From contig JAAWNI010000155.1 of NCBI GenBank assembly GCA_022798855.1, positions 1-5,331 on the forward strand: a DNA stretch of 5,331 nt. The letters are read 5' to 3'. Under the pieces are notes generated by a model. The model was not told where the DNA came from. It searched no databases and worked only from the letters and a program-made list of their open reading frames with translations. A program made the position numbers and the translations under genes. Origin of the DNA: Lawsonibacter sp. (GTDB lineage: Bacteria; Bacillota; Clostridia; Oscillospirales; Oscillospiraceae). This document shows, in pieces, positions 1 through 5,331 of the stretch; the first letter of the stretch is position 1, and each line of letters begins with the position of its first letter.

Positions 1-604
<604 letters not shown>

Positions 605-606
<2 letters not shown>

Positions 607-634
607 TTATTGTGTTCCTCACTTTTCAATAAAT
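605..634 (-). promoter_or_regulatory. Inverted repeat bracketing the gyrA ribosome binding site
   Basis: On the coding strand ATTTATTG (634-627) and CAATAAAT (612-605) are a perfect 8-bp inverted repeat separated by 14 nt. The gyrA Shine-Dalgarno GAGGA (620-616) lies in the loop, and the last two bases of the second arm are the AT of the gyrA start codon. In RNA this could form a weak AU-rich hairpin that displays the Shine-Dalgarno and partly pairs the start codon. It could equally be a protein operator or chance in an AT-rich spacer. The symmetry is seen directly; any function is inferred. Confidence 0.35.
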
Positions 635-639
635 ACCAC

Positions 640-1251
640 TCAGTCCTCACTGTCTGGCCGCTGTCCATCGTGGGCTTTCCATTTACATTCTGTAAAATCT
701 AAATCTGTGAATACAGCCTGGAAAGAGGATTCCTCTGGAGAACAGGCATAAACACCAAACTGAATCCTGCTCCCGCCCTTGTGCATGTGGCACACCCGCA
801 TCTGCTGAAAACGCACCCCATCAGCGGAGCACTCTAGGCAGTAATCGCTCTCCCGGCGGCTCAGCCGGTACCACATTGATTTCACGCCAGCAGGAATCAC
901 CGTGGTAGCCCAATCGGAATATCCATGATTGGTAACCACGCTTCCAAGGTGCTGAAATTCCTCATTTTCATACTCAACAGAGGCCTTCAGCCAGTTTTCA
1001 CTGTCCAGATACATCACGATTCCACACTGGTCAAAGCGGCATCCGCTCTCCTGAAACTCAGTCTTTACAGAAAAGCTGAAAAATTGTTCTTCCGTCTCCA
1101 TCTGAAAGACGGGGGCGTTGTCATTGCGGAAGTGATAATAGGTCCTCTGCCACAGGTCTGTATGCGGATTTGTAACCACAGCCAATTTTCCGTCCTCTAT
1201 TTCAAAGCTGCGAGGCTCTCGTATCCACTGAAAGCTGCTCCAATCCACCAT
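640..1251 (-). CDS. DUF1349 (REE1-like, concanavalin A-like fold) protein
   Basis: This 203-residue protein looks like a full-length DUF1349 member, the family that includes yeast Ree1 ('regulation of enolase 1') and is predicted to have a concanavalin A-like beta-sandwich. Biochemical function is unknown; a carbohydrate-binding role is only inferred from the fold. Family-like signatures run in order: NPHTDLWQRTYYHF (about 28-41), FDQCGIVMYLDSENWLKASVEY (about 73-94), VVTNHGYSDWATT (about 104-116), ECSADGVRFQQMR (about 139-151) and FGVYACSPEESSFQAVFTDLDF (about 165-186), then a hydrophilic tail. It has no signal peptide or membrane segment, so it is probably cytoplasmic. The ATG at 1251 has a modest GGAG site 10 nt upstream, 22 bp after the gyrB stop. 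Its GC content is about 49% by hand count, and it uses codons such as ATA, CGA, ACA and GTT that are scarce in gyrB. I infer horizontal acquisition into the gyrB-gyrA junction. Confidence 0.88.
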   Translation of the reverse strand: MVDWSSFQWIREPRSFEIEDGKLAVVTNPHTDLWQRTYYHFRNDNAPVFQMETEEQFFSFSVKTEFQESGCRFDQCGIVMYLDSENWLKASVEYENEEFQHLGSVVTNHGYSDWATTVIPAGVKSMWYRLSRRESDYCLECSADGVRFQQMRVCHMHKGGSRIQFGVYACSPEESSFQAVFTDLDFTECKWKAHDGQRPDSED

Positions 1252-1273
1252 GTTTCACACGCTCCAAACAATA

Positions 1274-3229
1274 TCAGTAATCCAAATTCACCGCGTACCT
1301 GGCGTTGCGCTCGATGAACTCCTTCCGGGGCTCCACCTTCTCACCCATGAGGATGGTAAAGGTCTCGTCGGCCCGGACGGCGTCGTCCAGCTCGATGCGC
1401 CGCAGGGTGCGCTTCTCCGGGTCCATGGTGGTGTCCCAAAGCTCCTGGGGGTTCATCTCGCCCAGGCCCTTAAAGCGGTTGATCTCCACCTTGGCGTTGG
1501 GGTTGTCCCCCCGCATTTCAGCGGAAATGGCGTCGCGCTCCTCCTCAGAGAAGGCCAGCCGGGTGTTCTTGCCCCTTGTCAGCTTGAACAGGGGGGGCAC
1601 GGCGGAGTAGACATAGCCGTTCTCGATAAGCGGCCGCATGAAGCGGAAGAAGAAGGTGAGCAGCAGGGTGCGGATGTGGGCGCCGTCCACGTCGGCGTCG
1701 GCCATGATGATGACCTTGTGGTAGCGCAGCTTATTCAGGTCGAAGTCGTCCCCGATGCCCGCCCCCAGGGCGGTGATCACAGGGGTGAGCTTGTCGTTGC
1801 CATAGACCTTGTCGGCCCGGGCCTTCTCCACGTTGAGCATCTTGCCCCACAGGGGGAGGATGGCCTGGAAGCGGCTGTCACGGCCCTGGGTGGCCGAGCC
1901 GCCGGCGGAGTCGCCCTCGACGATGTATATTTCTGTCAGCTCCGGGTTGGCTTCGTTGCAGTCCCGCAGCTTGTCGGGCATGGCCGCGCCCCCCAGGGCG
2001 GTCTTCCGGCGGATGGACTCCCGGGCTTTCCGGGCGGCCTCACGGGCCCGGTTGGCCATCAGGGCCTTGTCCAGGATGGCCCGGCCCACGGCGGGGTTCT
2101 CCTCCAGGTAAATCTCCAGCTTTTCAGACACGATGCTGTTGACCAGGGTGCGCATTTCGCTGTTGCCCAGCTTGGCCTTGGTCTGGCCCTCGAACTGGGC
2201 CTCGGTGAGCTTCACCGAGATGACCACCGTCAGCCCCTCCCGGCAGTCCTCACCGGACACCTTCTCGTCGTCCTTGAGCATTTTGATCTTCCGCCCGTAG
2301 GCGTTGAGGGCGTTGGTGAGCGCCCGGCGGAAGCCCTCCTCGTGCATGCCGCCCTCTGGGGTGTGGACGTTGTTGGCGAAGGACACCATGACCTCCTGAT
2401 AGCCGTCGTTGTACTGCATGGCCACCTCGGCCATGGAGTCCTCCCTGGCCCCGGACATATAAATCACGTCGCTGTGGAGGGGGTCCTTGTTCCGGTTGAT
2501 GAAGGTGGCAAACTCCCGGATGCCCCCCTCATAACACATGTCGTCCTCCTGCTCCTGGCCAGGGCGCAGGTCCACCGTCTGGATGCGCAGGCCGGCGTTG
2601 AGGAAGGCCTCCTCCCGCATGCGGGTGTGGAGGGTGTCGTAGCTGTACTCCAGCGTCTCGAACATCTCCGGGTCGGGCTTGAAGGTGACGGTGGTGCCGG
2701 TGTGGTCGGTCTTGCCCACCACCCGCATTTCCTGGGTGATCTTGCCCCGGGCGAACTTCATCTCATAGATTTCCCCGTTTTTGTGGACCTGGACCTCCAG
2801 CCACTCGGACAGAGCGTTGACAACAGACGCGCCCACCCCGTGGAGCCCGCCCGACACCTTATAGCCGCCGCCGCCGAATTTGCCGCCGGCGTGGAGGATG
2901 GTAAACACCACCTCCAGGGCGGGTTTACCGGTCTGGGGCTGAATGTCAACCGGGATGCCCCGGCCGTTGTCGGTGACGGTGACGGTGTTGCCCGGGTTGA
3001 TGGTGACGGTGATGTCGGTACAGTGGCCGGCCAGGGCCTCGTCGATGGAGTTGTCCACGATCTCATATACCAAATGGTGCAGGCCCGACTCCGAGGTGGA
3101 GCCGATATACATGCCCGGCCGCTTGCGCACCGCTTCCAGGCCCTCCAGGACCTGGATCTCTGACCCGCCGTACTCGTGGTCGGTCTGGGTGGTGTTCAGC
3201 TCGTTCAGCTGGTTCAGTTCTTCTGACAT
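1274..3229 (-). CDS. gyrB: DNA gyrase subunit B
   Basis: GyrB is the ATPase subunit of DNA gyrase and drives strand passage through the GyrA-bound double-strand break. The gene is complete: 651 residues, the usual length for Gram-positive GyrB, which lacks the insert seen in E. coli. The GHKL ATPase domain shows VYEIVDNSIDEA with Glu56, Asn60 and Asp63, TDNGRGIP with Asp87, and the glycine-rich lid GGKFGGGGYKVSGGLHGVG (115-133). The transducer carries the QTK loop (Gln349-Lys351). The TOPRIM domain has EGDSAGG (Glu438) and DADVDG with metal ligands Asp511 and Asp513. The tail region holds RFKGLGEMNPQELW (585-598). The ATG at 3229 has an ideal AGGAGG at 3244-3239, 9 nt away. An upstream lipoprotein ends 33 bp before it. 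Oddity: the position of E. coli Lys447, a quinolone contact, is Trp461 (PLWGK). ParE is the alternative, but the remB and gyrA linkage favours GyrB. Confidence 0.98.
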   Translation of the reverse strand: MSEELNQLNELNTTQTDHEYGGSEIQVLEGLEAVRKRPGMYIGSTSESGLHHLVYEIVDNSIDEALAGHCTDITVTINPGNTVTVTDNGRGIPVDIQPQTGKPALEVVFTILHAGGKFGGGGYKVSGGLHGVGASVVNALSEWLEVQVHKNGEIYEMKFARGKITQEMRVVGKTDHTGTTVTFKPDPEMFETLEYSYDTLHTRMREEAFLNAGLRIQTVDLRPGQEQEDDMCYEGGIREFATFINRNKDPLHSDVIYMSGAREDSMAEVAMQYNDGYQEVMVSFANNVHTPEGGMHEEGFRRALTNALNAYGRKIKMLKDDEKVSGEDCREGLTVVISVKLTEAQFEGQTKAKLGNSEMRTLVNSIVSEKLEIYLEENPAVGRAILDKALMANRAREAARKARESIRRKTALGGAAMPDKLRDCNEANPELTEIYIVEGDSAGGSATQGRDSRFQAILPLWGKMLNVEKARADKVYGNDKLTPVITALGAGIGDDFDLNKLRYHKVIIMADADVDGAHIRTLLLTFFFRFMRPLIENGYVYSAVPPLFKLTRGKNTRLAFSEEERDAISAEMRGDNPNAKVEINRFKGLGEMNPQELWDTTMDPEKRTLRRIELDDAVRADETFTILMGEKVEPRKEFIERNARYAVNLDY

Positions 3230-3262
3230 GCTGTGAAACCTCCTAAATCAAAGGGAACTTGT

Positions 3263-3874
3263 TCACGCCCCGCTGGGGGCGGCGGTAAATGTGATGGTGG
3301 CGGCCACGCCGGCATCGCAGTTGGAGCTTCGGAAGTCCTCATTCAGAACCGTCTGGGCCGCCGCGTCCTTCCAGCCCAGCTCGATAAACAAAAACTGCTC
3401 TTTCCCCGGCTCGATGATTACAACCTGGTCCGCCGTATTCAGCGCCATCCTCCCGGTGGCGGCGCACTCCTTCAGATGGGTGTTATACTTGACGGAATAC
3501 TTGGTATGCCCAGAGGAATCCAACTGGTAGAAATTACAGCCGTCCTCCAGCAGCTGGACCCCCACCTGGCCCCGGTTGTCCTCGATCTTGCCGCTGATCT
3601 CCCCGCTGCTCACCCACTCGCCGTTGGACAGCACCCACACGTTCATGGAGTAGCCGGTTATGGTGCTGTCCACCGCGAAATCATAAAAACCGCCTTTCAG
3701 GTCCAGCAGCTTCAGCACGTCCTCCGTGTCCTGGGAAAACCTGGTCTGGGAGATGGTCATGGTGGCCGCGGCGCTCCCCCCCTGGTTCTGGTCCTCCGGC
3801 GGCGGCATCTGCTTCTTCCCGCAGGCGGACAGCAGAAGCACCGCCGCCGCTAAAAGCGCTGTCAATCGTTTCAT
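3263..3874 (-). CDS. Putative lipoprotein of unknown function
   Basis: I do not recognise a family. The 203-residue product starts with a textbook lipoprotein signal: Lys2-Arg3, a hydrophobic core (residues 4-15) and a lipobox Leu15-Ser-Ala-Cys18, so it should be lipid-anchored on the outer face of the membrane. A Pro/Gln/Gly/Ser/Ala-rich linker (about 19-37) is followed by a domain of about 165 residues that looks beta-rich, with alternating hydrophobic stretches around 67-118 and 142-200 and two cysteines (about Cys114 and Cys138) plus a late one (about Cys189). The reading frame is open upstream to 4357, but the ATG at 3874 is chosen because AGGAG lies 5 nt upstream and the signal peptide begins exactly there; the upstream extension overlaps the PH-domain gene in another frame. 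It lies 32 bp after that gene and 33 bp before gyrB, consistent with co-transcription. No ligand or partner can be named. Confidence 0.85.
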   Translation of the reverse strand: MKRLTALLAAAVLLLSACGKKQMPPPEDQNQGGSAAATMTISQTRFSQDTEDVLKLLDLKGGFYDFAVDSTITGYSMNVWVLSNGEWVSSGEISGKIEDNRGQVGVQLLEDGCNFYQLDSSGHTKYSVKYNTHLKECAATGRMALNTADQVVIIEPGKEQFLFIELGWKDAAAQTVLNEDFRSSNCDAGVAATITFTAAPSGA

Positions 3875-3906
3875 CGTGTCTCCTCTCTCTCTGAACGGCC
3901 GGACCT

Positions 3907-4311
3907 TTAGTCCAACTCCTCCTCGTCCTCTACCTCGTGCATACCGCCCTCGGAGCCCTCTCCCCCCATCAGCTCGGTGGTCCGCATCCGGCGCTTGTCC
4001 TTGGCGGCTTCCACGTTTTGGTGGATCTGCTCCTTGACCTCTCTGGGGCGCTTCACATTTTTCAGGTCCAGGTGGGGGACGCTCTTGTCCGAGGACACCA
4101 CGCAGACCGTGCCCACCCCGAAGATCCGCTGCCCCAGCGTCATGTTCAGCTGCAAGTCCCGCACCCGGTAGAGCAGCACCTCGTCGGATTTGATATTGAA
4201 GAAGCCTGTCTCGCAGAAAAGCCGGTCCCCGCTGAGCCGGTACCGGGTGAAGGACAGGGGCAGCCCCAGATGGCGCTTGCGGTCCTTCCACAGATATTCG
4301 ATGGGTTCCAT
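3907..4311 (-). CDS. Small soluble PH-domain protein (bPH_2/YdbS-like domain)
   Basis: The 134-residue product contains a bacterial pleckstrin-homology domain of the type found in YdbS/YdbT proteins. The recognisable core runs from FTRYRLSGDRLFCETGFF (21-38) through EVLLYRVRDLQLNMTLGQRIFGVG (44-67), where the RVRDL and QRIFGVGT patterns are characteristic, to a last strand at about 68-83. A basic helix follows (84-110, ending KDKRRMR), then a glycine- and acid-rich tail (113-134, ending EDEEELD). Unlike typical YdbS proteins it has no membrane helices before the PH domain, so it is probably cytosolic or peripheral. The family's ligand is not established; membrane or protein binding is a guess from the fold. 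The ATG at 4311 has a strong AGGAGG at 4324-4319, 7 nt upstream, directly at the edge of the composite repeat. It precedes a lipoprotein gene by 32 bp. Confidence 0.82.
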   Translation of the reverse strand: MEPIEYLWKDRKRHLGLPLSFTRYRLSGDRLFCETGFFNIKSDEVLLYRVRDLQLNMTLGQRIFGVGTVCVVSSDKSVPHLDLKNVKRPREVKEQIHQNVEAAKDKRRMRTTELMGGEGSEGGMHEVEDEEELD

Positions 4312-4329
4312 AGATTATCCTCCTTTTTC

Positions 4330-4441
4330 CCCTCTCTGAGGGAGCTGTCAGCCGCAAGGTTGGCTGAGGGAGTTTCCTGTGGACCGGCTCCCCCCGCCAC
4401 GGCTCCGCCGTGCCACCCCCCTCCAGGAGGGGGGCTTTTTT
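4330..4441. repeat. Composite palindromic repeat (four hairpins), MITE/REP-like
   Basis: Nearly the whole remB to PH-gene gap is made of nested palindromes. On the plus strand they are: CCCTC-tct-GAGGG (4330-4342); TCAGCC, 8-nt loop, GGCTGA (4348-4367); CACGGC-tcc-GCCGTG (4398-4412); and CCCCCCTC-cag-GAGGGGGG (4416-4434) followed by C and six T (4436-4441). The 9-mer CTGAGGGAG occurs twice (4336-4344 and 4364-4372). The pattern of CTCCCTC-rich arms around variable stems resembles interspersed repeats I associate with Oscillospiraceae genomes, but that is memory, not a search. It contains no coding sequence. It starts 2 nt after the remB stop and ends at the Shine-Dalgarno of the PH gene, so a transcript crossing it would be heavily folded. 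Confidence 0.75.
4416..4441 (+). terminator. Intrinsic-terminator-like hairpin facing against the genes
   Basis: An 8-bp GC-rich stem (CCCCCCTC with GAGGGGGG, 3-nt loop) is followed by C and six T on the plus strand, which is the form of a rho-independent terminator for plus-strand transcription. No plus-strand gene precedes it. Read on the minus strand, where all genes lie, it has an A-tract before the stem and no T-tract after it, so it should not terminate the remB transcript efficiently. It is probably one arm of the composite repeat and may stop antisense transcription. The structure is certain; the role is inferred. Confidence 0.45.
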
Positions 4442-4442
4442 C

Positions 4443-4706
4443 CTATTCGATTCCGCCCCTCCCCGCCCGGGCGGCCAGGGTGGCGGAGGACATGGGGGAG
4501 ATGTAGACCACCGGCTCCCCCCAGCGGCTGTCCACCAGGACGAAGGACCGGGGCAGGTCCTCGGTGAGCCAGATGGCCCGGCCCTCCGACTCCGCCCGCT
4601 GCAAAAACTCCCGGGTCTTATAGGCCCAGCTGGCGTTGTCCAGGTCGCAGATGGCCAGAATGTCCCGGTCTGGGACGACCACCGATTGTCCTAAATGCAG
4701 ATACAT
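4443..4706 (-). CDS. remB: DUF370 family protein, RemB-like (YaaB)
   Basis: This 87-residue protein is a DUF370 member of the RemB type. The N-terminal MYLHLGQSVVVPDRDILAI (1-19) and the C-terminal VVYISPMSSATLAAR (66-80) match the family at both ends, and the length is normal (B. subtilis YaaB is about 80 residues). In B. subtilis RemB was identified as a regulator of extracellular matrix genes, and its paralogue RemA is a DNA-binding protein; the role in this organism is unknown. Its position upstream of gyrB is the conserved recF-yaaB-gyrB location, although here a repeat and two accessory genes intervene and recF is not immediately upstream. The ATG at 4706 lies 5 nt after the stop of the preceding membrane-protein gene, and its weak purine-rich site (AACAGG, 8 nt upstream) is inside that gene, so translational coupling is likely. 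No signal peptide or membrane segment is present. Confidence 0.92.
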   Translation of the reverse strand: MYLHLGQSVVVPDRDILAICDLDNASWAYKTREFLQRAESEGRAIWLTEDLPRSFVLVDSRWGEPVVYISPMSSATLAARAGRGGIE

Positions 4707-4711
4707 AAGTG

Positions 4712-4975
4712 TTACCTGTTCCTTCTTTTATACAGGGCAAAAGCGCCCCAGGCCAGCGCGCCGCCCAGAAACACGCAGCCCATCATCCAAAGATAGATTT
4801 CCCAGCCCAGAATATCAAAGGAGGGCGGGTCCATCCAATGATGGATCATTCCGGCCAGAAGCAAAACCTCCACTAAAACAACTGGGCTCCACCGCAGAAA
4901 GCGGTTTTTGACACAGCCCAGCGTAAAGAACTGGACGCAGAAGGTTATGAAAACAAAGGGAAAGAGAATTTCCAT
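4712..4975 (-). CDS. Small three-helix membrane protein, unknown
   Basis: I do not recognise this 87-residue protein. It has three predicted membrane segments, at about 3-20, 28-46 and 59-82, and ends in a basic tail (LYKRRNR), suggesting a cytoplasmic C-terminus. The start at 4975 is well supported: AGGAGG (4985-4980) lies 4 nt upstream and overlaps the TAG stop of the preceding gene (TAGGAGG), so the two are almost certainly translated from one mRNA. It runs into remB with a 5-nt gap. Its middle (RxxPVVLVEVLL, then DILGWEIYL) resembles the matching part of the upstream protein, so the two may be diverged paralogues. The gene is less GC-rich than gyrB (about 50% in one counted line). Function cannot be inferred. 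Confidence 0.75.
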   Translation of the reverse strand: MEILFPFVFITFCVQFFTLGCVKNRFLRWSPVVLVEVLLLAGMIHHWMDPPSFDILGWEIYLWMMGCVFLGGALAWGAFALYKRRNR

Positions 4976-4983
4976 ACAGCCTC

Positions 4984-5331
4984 CTATGGCAGCTTTCCGC
5001 CTTGGACGCGAAACGCCAGCGGATACCCGGCCAAAACCCCAACCATGGCGGAGAACGGCAGGTAAAAATCCAATCCCCCCTCATACCAAAAGCCCCAGGT
5101 GAAGGACTGAATGCCAACCCACCGGACCAGATAAGGGAGCATAATCAAAAACAGGGCGCACTCGGCAAGAACCAGAGGAAGCAAGCGCACCACGGCGCTT
5201 TTTACCCTCCTTTTGACAGCCGACCCGGCAAAAAACGCGGCCGCGCCGGACAGCAGAAGGACTGGAAGCATGATAAAAAGATTTTCAGCGGTACACTCCA
5301 GGACAAACTTTATATCGTGCCAGTTGGCCAT
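4984..5331 (-). CDS. Small membrane protein, unknown; start at the window edge
   Basis: I do not recognise this product of 115 residues. It has three hydrophobic segments at about 17-37, 47-70 and 88-108, with a basic patch KRRVK between the first two. The first visible codon, at 5331-5329, is an ATG, but the window ends there, so neither its Shine-Dalgarno nor a possible longer N-terminus can be checked. The stop at 4984 overlaps the Shine-Dalgarno of the next gene (TAGGAGG) with an 8-nt gap to its start, implying co-translation. The segment RLLPLVLAECALF aligns loosely with RWSPVVLVEVLLL in the downstream protein, as does the later aromatic and glycine pattern, suggesting tandem related genes. 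Its position upstream of remB is where recF is usually found in Firmicutes. No motif suggests a function. Confidence 0.7.
   Translation of the reverse strand: MANWHDIKFVLECTAENLFIMLPVLLLSGAAAFFAGSAVKRRVKSAVVRLLPLVLAECALFLIMLPYLVRWVGIQSFTWGFWYEGGLDFYLPFSAMVGVLAGYPLAFRVQGGKLP

Noticed and set aside
1250..3163. Very long plus-strand open frame (637 codons) antisense to gyrB
   Set aside because: gyrB on the other strand has every family motif. The antisense frame is a low-complexity Gly/Val/Leu/His-rich translation typical of GC-rich shadows and has no recognisable domain.
4312..4318. GATAAT-like -10 element ahead of the PH gene
   Set aside because: It overlaps the Shine-Dalgarno spacer, and there is no TTGACA-like sequence at the right distance upstream.
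3875..4357. N-terminal extension of the lipoprotein frame up to 4357
   Set aside because: It overlaps the PH-domain gene, reads as Arg/Gly/Pro-rich nonsense, and the internal ATG at 3874 has a good Shine-Dalgarno and begins a clean signal peptide.
4315..4385. Possible DnaA boxes (TTATCCTCC and TGTGGACCG)
   Set aside because: Each matches only part of TTATCCACA or its complement, and they are not clustered with other boxes, so there is no support for an origin here.
3937..4506. Plus-strand open frame across the PH gene, repeat and remB end
   Set aside because: It is antisense to two recognised genes and crosses the palindromic repeat; no motif supports it.

Overview
The window is a compact block of genes that all read on the minus strand, so transcription runs from position 5331 towards position 1. 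The order remB (DUF370), gyrB, gyrA is the chromosomal replication-origin neighbourhood of Firmicutes, where recF-remB(yaaB)-gyrB-gyrA is a classic arrangement. The core genes are very GC-rich (lines of gyrB that I counted run about 67-78% GC). Together with the GyrA/GyrB sequence style and an interspersed hairpin repeat, this suggests a high-GC gut clostridium of the Oscillospiraceae (Flavonifractor/Oscillibacter-like). The lineage is inferred from memory of these families, not from a search.

Layout in transcription order: two small three-helix membrane proteins of unknown function (5331-4984 and 4975-4712); remB (4706-4443), whose start lies 5 nt after the previous stop; an intergenic gap of about 130 bp filled by a composite repeat of four hairpins (about 4330-4441); a small soluble protein with a bacterial PH domain (4311-3907); an unrecognised lipoprotein (3874-3263); gyrB, complete (3229-1274); a DUF1349 protein (1251-640); and the first 202 codons of gyrA (606-1), which runs off the left edge. 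Gaps between genes are 5-33 bp except for the repeat-filled gap, so most of the block could be one transcript. I saw no convincing promoter, no terminator in the coding direction, no RNA gene, no exact DnaA box and no CRISPR array.

GyrB and GyrA together form DNA gyrase, which introduces negative supercoils. Three accessory genes interrupt the conserved remB-gyrB-gyrA order. The PH-domain protein and the lipoprotein sit between remB and gyrB. The DUF1349 gene sits between the two gyrase genes and is far less GC-rich (about 49% by hand count), which suggests it was acquired.

The points most worth a second look are: the two quinolone-contact positions of gyrase both carry unusual residues (GyrA Gln94 for E. 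coli Ser83, GyrB Trp461 for E. coli Lys447); the low-GC gene splits gyrBA; a perfect 8-bp inverted repeat brackets the gyrA Shine-Dalgarno and reaches into the start codon; and the composite repeat carries a terminator-like hairpin facing against all the genes. I found no clear new multi-gene system.
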